From an uncultured Negativicutes bacterium (GTDB lineage: Bacteria; Bacillota; Negativicutes; Veillonellales; Megasphaeraceae), in assembly GCA_900752195.1 (NCBI GenBank), contig CAADUJ010000001.1, positions 1 through 64,000 of the forward strand: a stretch of 64,000 nt of DNA, in the 5' to 3' direction. This document shows positions 59,264 through 64,000 of the stretch, piece after piece. The notes under the pieces were generated by a model. It saw only the letters and a program-made list of their open reading frames with translations. It ran no database searches and was not told the DNA's origin. The position numbers were made by a program, and so were the translations under genes. The first letter of the stretch is position 1. Each line of letters opens with the position of its first letter.

Positions 59264-61018
59264 ATGAGCTGGCAAATTGATAAAGTCATTGACGCGCGAC
59301 TGGAAAAGGAGCAGGGGTATATCCGCTATCCTTTTGGCAGCCGCCATACGATGGCCATTTGTTATCCCAATACGTATGAAACGGGTATGAGTAACCTGGG
59401 GATGCAGATTATCTATAAAGAAGTGAATAGCCGCAGTGATTTTCAATGCGAACGGGCTTTTTTGCCGGGTCGGGACTTGCGCCGCCTCTACGACAAGGAG
59501 CGGTGTCCTTTAAAGACGCTGGAAAATAAGCGAGCTATTGGCGAGTTTGACATCATCGGTTTTTCTGTGAATTTTGAAATGGATTATTTTAACGTTCCCG
59601 ATATGTTACGACTCGGAAAAATACCAGTCCTTGCGAAGGAACGCGATGATTCCTGGCCACTAGTTGTCATGGGAGGTGCCGTATCGTTCTTTAATCCGGA
59701 ACCGTTGACGCCGTTTATCGACGTGTGTCTCGTCGGTGAAGGAGAAGATCTCATTCATGATTTTCTCGATGCCTGGACAGCAGGAAGAGAAGCAGACGAT
59801 ACGAAGGAAAAACTATTGCGCCGCCTGTCTCACGTTGAAGGTATTTATATTCCGTCTCTTTATGACCACGAGTATGATGCAAGAGGCAAGCTGGTCCGTA
59901 TCGTCCCGCATGAGGGAGCACCAGAACGGGTCCGGCGCCGTTGGGGGCCTCTCACAAAGGCTGGAGAAACGGTAATTGCTACACCTGACACGGAATTCGG
60001 TGCTATGTATCTCATTGAAATCGCTCGTGGCTGTGGCCGACATTGTCGGTTTTGTATGGCCGGATACTGCTATCGTAAGCCTCGAGTCCGTCCTTTGTCA
60101 TACGTAAAGGAAGCTGTTTTAAGAGGAAAAAAAATGGGGAAGAAAATCGGTCTCATGGGAGCTGCCATATCAGATTATCCTGAAATAGATGAGCTCGTGC
60201 GGTTCATCCGGAAAGAAGGACTTGCTTTTTCATGTGCTTCGCTTCGGGCGGACTCGATTACTCCGACTATTGTAAAAGGGATTGCCGAAAGTGGTCAAAA
60301 GACGATTACCCTGGCTCCTGAGGCGGGAAGTGACCGCATGCGTAATATCATCAACAAGGGCATTACGGAAGAACACGTCCTTCATTCCATTGATTTGAGT
60401 ACGGCTGCAGGAATCCATAAGGTTCGTATGTACATCATGATTGGGCTGCCCTGGGAAGAGGAAGCCGATATAGAGGCTATCGTTGCATTGACGGCCCGCA
60501 TCCGGGAACATATGGATGACATTGGCAACACGAGTTCCATTACGCTCAGCGTTAATCCGTTTATTCCTAAACCTATGACGCCTTTCCAGTGGATGGCTAT
60601 GTGCGACAAGAAGACTGTAGAGAAACGATTGTCTTATTTAAAGAAGGAACTGGGCCATATTAAAAATGTGGAATTTCTGCCTGAACCGGTAAAACAGTGT
60701 TATATTCAAGGGGTCTTGTCACGAGGTGGTCGCAAGGCTGGTGACGTATTGGCAAAGGCTAGTGAATACGGTGGTATCAAAGGATGGAAACGGGCGGCGA
60801 AGGAACTTCATTTTGATTTGAAAAAAGCCGTATATGAAGAAAGAGACATACATGACGTCCAACCGTGGGATGTACTTGATAACGGTATGGATCCGTCGTA
60901 TTTAGTGATAGAACGGCAACGGGCCATAGAGGGAAAATATACGATTCCCTGTTTTGAAGGCTGTCATCGTTGTCGTATTTGTGGAGGTATTGATGGGAAT
61001 TCGTTGGAACACATTTGA
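59264..61018 (+). CDS. B12-binding-type radical SAM protein (TIGR03960-like)
   Basis: 584 residues. N-terminal cobalamin-binding-like domain to about 200 (SNLGMQIIYKEVNSR, GFSVNFEMDY, GGAVSFFNPEPL). Radical SAM core with CxxxCxxC at Cys257, Cys261, Cys264 (RGCGRHCRFC), and a C-terminal extension with a CHRCRICGG motif. The family is conserved in Firmicutes, often ahead of a second DUF2344 protein and rng; that partner is absent here. Function unknown, probably tRNA or ribosome related. Its end overlaps pgeF. Confidence 0.87.
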   Translation: MSWQIDKVIDARLEKEQGYIRYPFGSRHTMAICYPNTYETGMSNLGMQIIYKEVNSRSDFQCERAFLPGRDLRRLYDKERCPLKTLENKRAIGEFDIIGFSVNFEMDYFNVPDMLRLGKIPVLAKERDDSWPLVVMGGAVSFFNPEPLTPFIDVCLVGEGEDLIHDFLDAWTAGREADDTKEKLLRRLSHVEGIYIPSLYDHEYDARGKLVRIVPHEGAPERVRRRWGPLTKAGETVIATPDTEFGAMYLIEIARGCGRHCRFCMAGYCYRKPRVRPLSYVKEAVLRGKKMGKKIGLMGAAISDYPEIDELVRFIRKEGLAFSCASLRADSITPTIVKGIAESGQKTITLAPEAGSDRMRNIINKGITEEHVLHSIDLSTAAGIHKVRMYIMIGLPWEEEADIEAIVALTARIREHMDDIGNTSSITLSVNPFIPKPMTPFQWMAMCDKKTVEKRLSYLKKELGHIKNVEFLPEPVKQCYIQGVLSRGGRKAGDVLAKASEYGGIKGWKRAAKELHFDLKKAVYEERDIHDVQPWDVLDNGMDPSYLVIERQRAIEGKYTIPCFEGCHRCRICGGIDGNSLEHI

Positions 61019-61808
61019 CGATGGAATTTGTTGGCAAGAAAGTACGCTTTTATACGATGCCGGTCTGTGCCATGGTGTGACAGGCCGTACGGGCGGTATG
61101 AGTAAGGCCCCTTTCGACTCGCTGAACCTGGCTCTTCATGTAGGGGATTCTGTACAAGCCGTCTTAGAAAACAGGCGTCGCCTTTGTGCGCATATAGGTT
61201 GTGACGTCAGCCGCCTTACAACGTGTCAGCAGACGCATGAAGATCACGTCGTTGCCGTGGGATTAGAAGAAGCCGGTCGTGGTGCTGGGAGCTATGAAGA
61301 TGCATTAGCCCATACGGATGCACTTATGACGAATGTTCCCAATCTGCCCCTTATGATTTGTGTTGCCGACTGTGTGCCTGTCATCTTGTATGATGCACGT
61401 CACAAGGCCTGTGCCGTCGTTCACGATGGATGGCGTGGAACCGCAAAGCGTTTGGCAGGAAAGACCGTTTTTGCCATGGAAATGGCCTATGGGTCTAAAC
61501 CTGATGAAATCGTAGCGTTTATTGGCCCTTCCATCTCAAAGGCTCATTTTCAGGTAAGTCAGCAGACGGCTCAGGAGTTTTATGACATAGGTGATGCGTA
61601 TCGTACGGTTGTCCAAAAAAAAGGCGATGAACTCTTTGTCGACTTGTGGCGGGCCAACGAGTTGCTCCTCTTGGAAGCAGGACTTTTGCCAGACCATATC
61701 GATGTGACAAATCAATGTGCTTTCGATGAAGAACAACACTTTTTTTCCTATCGGCGGGACCAGGGAAAAACGGGACGTATGGCGGCATTTGCCATGATTC
61801 GTGAATGA
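60993..61808 (+). CDS. pgeF: peptidoglycan editing factor / multicopper-like (YfiH, DUF152) protein
   Basis: 271 residues from the ATG after TGGAGGTATTG; it overlaps the radical SAM gene by 26 bases. Conserved metal ligands His82 (CQQTHEDHV), Cys127 (VADCVPVIL) and His144 (VVHDGWRGT), plus the terminal FFSYRRDQGKTGRMAAF motif. PgeF-type enzymes hydrolyse the L-Ser-containing UDP-MurNAc product or act as purine nucleoside phosphorylase-like enzymes; both are reported for the family. It commonly lies upstream of yggS in division clusters, as here. Confidence 0.88.
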   Translation: MGIRWNTFDDGICWQESTLLYDAGLCHGVTGRTGGMSKAPFDSLNLALHVGDSVQAVLENRRRLCAHIGCDVSRLTTCQQTHEDHVVAVGLEEAGRGAGSYEDALAHTDALMTNVPNLPLMICVADCVPVILYDARHKACAVVHDGWRGTAKRLAGKTVFAMEMAYGSKPDEIVAFIGPSISKAHFQVSQQTAQEFYDIGDAYRTVVQKKGDELFVDLWRANELLLLEAGLLPDHIDVTNQCAFDEEQHFFSYRRDQGKTGRMAAFAMIRE

Positions 61809-61935
61809 CAGGGAAAGGGATGTTTTTTTTCCTGTGTTTTTTTAAAAAAACTGGCGATTTTACTAGCAATTATAGCGTATTCTATATATAATAGAATAAG
61901 TGCCAAGTTCTTTAGGTCACTGCGGAGGGATGTTT

Positions 61936-62619
61936 GTGATTAAAGAAAATATAGAAACAATACAGAAACGAATGGCAGATGCGGCAGCCCGTGCCGGTAG
62001 GACCGACACTGTAACATTGATTGCAGTTACAAAGAATCACCCTGTAGACTGTATGATCGAAGCCGCAGCTGACGGTATTACTGACGTCGGTGAAAATAGA
62101 GTACAAGAAGCTTTAGAAAAGTTAAAGGCTTTTCCTGATAATCATCTTATCTGGCATTTAATCGGCCACTTGCAGACAAATAAGGCAAAACAAGCTGTTG
62201 CCCATTTTGACCTGATCCATTCTATTGATTCAGAACATTTGCTCAAGGCTGTGGATAAAGAGGCTGGCAAGATAGGAAAAATACAGGATATATTGCTTCA
62301 GGTCAACGTAGCTCGTGAAGAAAGTAAATTCGGAATGGAAGTAGAAGACTTCCCGTCTATTTGCCAATTAGCTCGTCAACTGGAACACGTCCGTGTTTGT
62401 GGACTCATGTGCATGGCTCCGAATTTTGAAAATGTCGAAGATACAAGGCCTATTTTCCGCATTGCTCATGCGCTGTATGAAGATATGAAGCCTGCGTTTC
62501 CAGATGGTCAGGTCCGTTACCTTTCTATGGGCATGACTCATGATTTTGAAATAGCAATCGAAGAAGGTGCGAATATGGTACGTGTTGGTACAGCTATATT
62601 CGGGCCCCGCAATTACTAA
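61936..62619 (+). CDS. yggS: YggS-family PLP homeostasis protein
   Basis: 227 residues if started at the GTG six bases after GGAGGG; the ATG at 61930 abuts the binding site. PLP lysine Lys33 in LIAVTKNHP, then VGENRVQEALEKL, WHLIGHLQTNKAK, and the phosphate-binding SMGMTHDFEIAIEEGANMVR. Binds pyridoxal phosphate and keeps vitamin B6 and amino/keto-acid pools balanced. First gene of yggS-sepF-ylmH-divIVA. Confidence 0.92.
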   Translation: MIKENIETIQKRMADAAARAGRTDTVTLIAVTKNHPVDCMIEAAADGITDVGENRVQEALEKLKAFPDNHLIWHLIGHLQTNKAKQAVAHFDLIHSIDSEHLLKAVDKEAGKIGKIQDILLQVNVAREESKFGMEVEDFPSICQLARQLEHVRVCGLMCMAPNFENVEDTRPIFRIAHALYEDMKPAFPDGQVRYLSMGMTHDFEIAIEEGANMVRVGTAIFGPRNY

Positions 62620-62632
62620 GGAGGATTTGATC

Positions 62633-63124
62633 ATGGGATTGAAAAAAATGATGGATTCATTATTGGGTAAAGTAAATGGCGTCGATGAAAACGAATACTA
62701 CGATGATGAAGAATTTGAAGAAGATGATGATGACGTAGTCGATGAAACTCCACGTCAGCCACGGCGTCCTGTCGCAGCTGTACATCGTCCGGCCATGGGA
62801 GCTGCTCAGATGGATCGTCCCTTGAAGATGATGATTGTCGAACCGGAAAGCTTTGACGATTCTCAAAGCATTGCCGATTTCCTGCGGGAACGCAAACCTG
62901 TCGTTATCAATTTTGAATCGACGGAACCGGATATTTCCAAGCGCGTCGTCGATTTCATCAGTGGTGCGACGTATGCTCTCGATGGCAACATCCAAAAAGT
63001 TGGTAAAGATATTTTCCTCTGTGTCCCCAATAACGTTACCATTGACCGTAGCAAGCATGATTATGGCGATTTTACGGCCCAGCTCGCATGGAAAAACAAC
63101 GACGGCGGCCAGCAGGAACAGTAA
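62633..63124 (+). CDS. sepF: cell division protein SepF
   Basis: 163 residues from the ATG after AAGGAGGATTTGATC. N-terminal amphipathic membrane-binding helix (MGLKKMMDSLLGKV), an acidic/Pro-rich linker (about 20-60), then the SepF core with VINFESTEPDISKRVVDFIS and GATYALDGNIQKVG. It anchors FtsZ polymers to the membrane and shapes the Z ring. Thirteen bases after yggS. Confidence 0.94.
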   Translation: MGLKKMMDSLLGKVNGVDENEYYDDEEFEEDDDDVVDETPRQPRRPVAAVHRPAMGAAQMDRPLKMMIVEPESFDDSQSIADFLRERKPVVINFESTEPDISKRVVDFISGATYALDGNIQKVGKDIFLCVPNNVTIDRSKHDYGDFTAQLAWKNNDGGQQEQ

Positions 63125-63136
63125 GAGGCTGATTGC

Positions 63137-63922
63137 GTGAAGAATAGAGATAGGATTATCCGATATTATAAAGGTTCTGATAATGGTGAGTTGGCAGCGC
63201 GCCTCATTGATCTGGCTGATAGCGTTGCCAAGGGTCGGCCCTATGCCGTCAGCGAATTCGTTACACCCGGGGCTGTTCAGATCGGTGAAACCATCCAAGC
63301 GTCAGCCAACGGTATCGAACTTCGTGTTTTTGGCGGCTATCAAGGAGCAGAACGGGTGAAGCTGGCTTTCGTACAGGCTGAGTATGGTGGTACTATCGAT
63401 TATGGTATTGTTGCGTGCCGCGTCAGTTGGGATGCCCGATACCGCTTGCTGAGTCATCGTGATGTCTTAGGGTCTCTTATGGGCTTAGGCATTGATCGGA
63501 GTTGCTTTGGCGATATCATCATGGCTGAAGATGGTGCTGTCATCTTAGCAGATGGACCGTTGCTTACATATTTGAAACAGAATTTTCTTAAGATTGCCAT
63601 GGTCCACGTCACAGTCGACGAAATGGATTTATCTCTTATTGCACCGAAAGAAGAGAAAGTAAAGGAAATCAAGACAACTGTTGCCTCCATGCGCCTTGAT
63701 GCCATCGCTTCGTCGGGATTTGGTATTTCCCGGACGAAGGCGGCAGAAGCGATAAAGGGAGACCGCGTTCAGGTCAACTGGCAGCCTGCAAAAGGGCCGA
63801 GCCAGGAAATCCAGGAGGGCGATGTCATTTCCCTGCGTGGAAAAGGTCGTATGGAAATGGTTGCCATTACGGGAACATCTCGCAAGGGTCGTATCGGCGT
63901 CTTACTGAGACGCTATATGTAA
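63137..63922 (+). CDS. ylmH: YlmH-type S4-domain RNA-binding protein
   Basis: 261 residues from a GTG start with AAGAGGCTGATT before it. Residues 1-175 form the YlmH domain (VSWDARYRLLSHRDVLGSLM, GLGIDRSCFGDI); an S4 RNA-binding domain occupies about 180-245 (MRLDAIASSGFGISRTKAAE, AIKGDRVQVNW). YlmH binds ribosomes and is linked to rescue of stalled subunits. It follows sepF by 12 bases; yggT, common at this position in other Firmicutes, is missing. Confidence 0.92.
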   Translation: MKNRDRIIRYYKGSDNGELAARLIDLADSVAKGRPYAVSEFVTPGAVQIGETIQASANGIELRVFGGYQGAERVKLAFVQAEYGGTIDYGIVACRVSWDARYRLLSHRDVLGSLMGLGIDRSCFGDIIMAEDGAVILADGPLLTYLKQNFLKIAMVHVTVDEMDLSLIAPKEEKVKEIKTTVASMRLDAIASSGFGISRTKAAEAIKGDRVQVNWQPAKGPSQEIQEGDVISLRGKGRMEMVAITGTSRKGRIGVLLRRYM

Positions 63923-63958
63923 ATGACAGCACACACTGTCATCAGGAGGTAGTAAGAC

Positions 63959-64000
63959 ATGTTAACACCAATGGATATTCATAATAAAGAATTCAAGCGC
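63959..64000 (+). CDS. divIVA: DivIVA-domain protein, 5' end only
   Basis: The first 14 codons, MLTPMDIHNKEFKR, match the start of DivIVA proteins, which sense membrane curvature and position the division site. CAGGAGGTAGTAAGAC precedes the ATG. The gene continues beyond the window. Confidence 0.88.
   Translation, partial: MLTPMDIHNKEFKR

Overview
The window looks like chromosomal DNA of an anaerobic diderm Firmicute of the Negativicutes, most likely Megasphaera or a close relative. This rests on lactate/short-chain-acid fermentation genes (FAD-linked 2-hydroxyacid dehydrogenase, two CoA-transferases), gram-positive-style T-box leaders and a sepF-ylmH-divIVA division cluster, found together with gmhA (heptose for LPS) and several exported proteins. 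No database search was possible; the genus is an inference.

Layout. 1-3.2 kb: HD-domain phosphohydrolase, exported beta-helix protein, TM2 protein, tRNA-Gly(CCC). 3.3-4.2 kb: decayed AlbA/Schlafen-type gene and a truncated exported-protein gene. 4.3-7.3 kb: two tandem BASS transporters, each behind its own T-box leader (specifiers read as GUC/Val and AUC/Ile). 7.5-10.9 kb: FAD oxidase and a succinyl-CoA:acetate-type CoA-transferase. 10.9-12.1 kb: family 4 uracil-DNA glycosylase and YbaK deacylase. 12.2-18.9 kb: an A+T-rich block for 5-keto-4-deoxyuronate / 2-keto-3-deoxygluconate catabolism (GntR regulator, dehydrogenase, KduI, KdgT, KduD-like SDR, KdgK, KDPG aldolase fused to a VOC-like domain), with dyad operators in the divergent promoter region. 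19.1-22.0 kb: nitrilase-family amidase, AEC transporter, M20 amidohydrolase. 22.2-24.1 kb: class III fructose-bisphosphatase. 24.2-26.3 kb: NYN-LOTUS protein followed by a membrane-anchored degenerate DnaQ-like protein. 26.4-29.6 kb: SstT, carboxylesterase relic, [4Fe-4S] aldo/keto reductase.

29.7-33.1 kb: MurNAc recycling genes mupG, murP and murQ. 33.6-36.3 kb: tRNA-Arg(CCT), GltD-like oxidoreductase, beta-carbonic anhydrase, gmhA. 36.3-41.2 kb: two LysR regulators, a second YbaK protein, butyryl-CoA:acetate-type CoA-transferase, EamA transporter. 41.3-51.5 kb: two blocks of flavodoxin, cupin, hydrolase, SDR, alcohol dehydrogenase and AEC genes. Each block starts at a near-identical promoter with a 19-bp spacer that carries a GGTAG-N3-CTACC dyad, the architecture used by MerR-family activators. 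51.6-56.7 kb: serine operon serC-serA-phosphatase-serS behind a serine T-box, followed by tRNA-Ser(GGA) and tRNA-Pro(CGG). 57.2-59.1 kb: TerC-family protein and class II FBPase GlpX. 59.3-64.0 kb: radical SAM protein, PgeF, YggS, SepF, YlmH and the start of DivIVA.

The observations most worth following are the Val/Ile T-box pair on BASS transporters, the shared MerR-type promoters over two oxidoreductase/hydrolase blocks, the second mismatched T-box motif ahead of serC, the candidate histidine-phosphatase that may act as the missing phosphoserine phosphatase, and the NYN-LOTUS / dead-exonuclease pair. No CRISPR array, rRNA operon, prophage or intact insertion sequence was seen.
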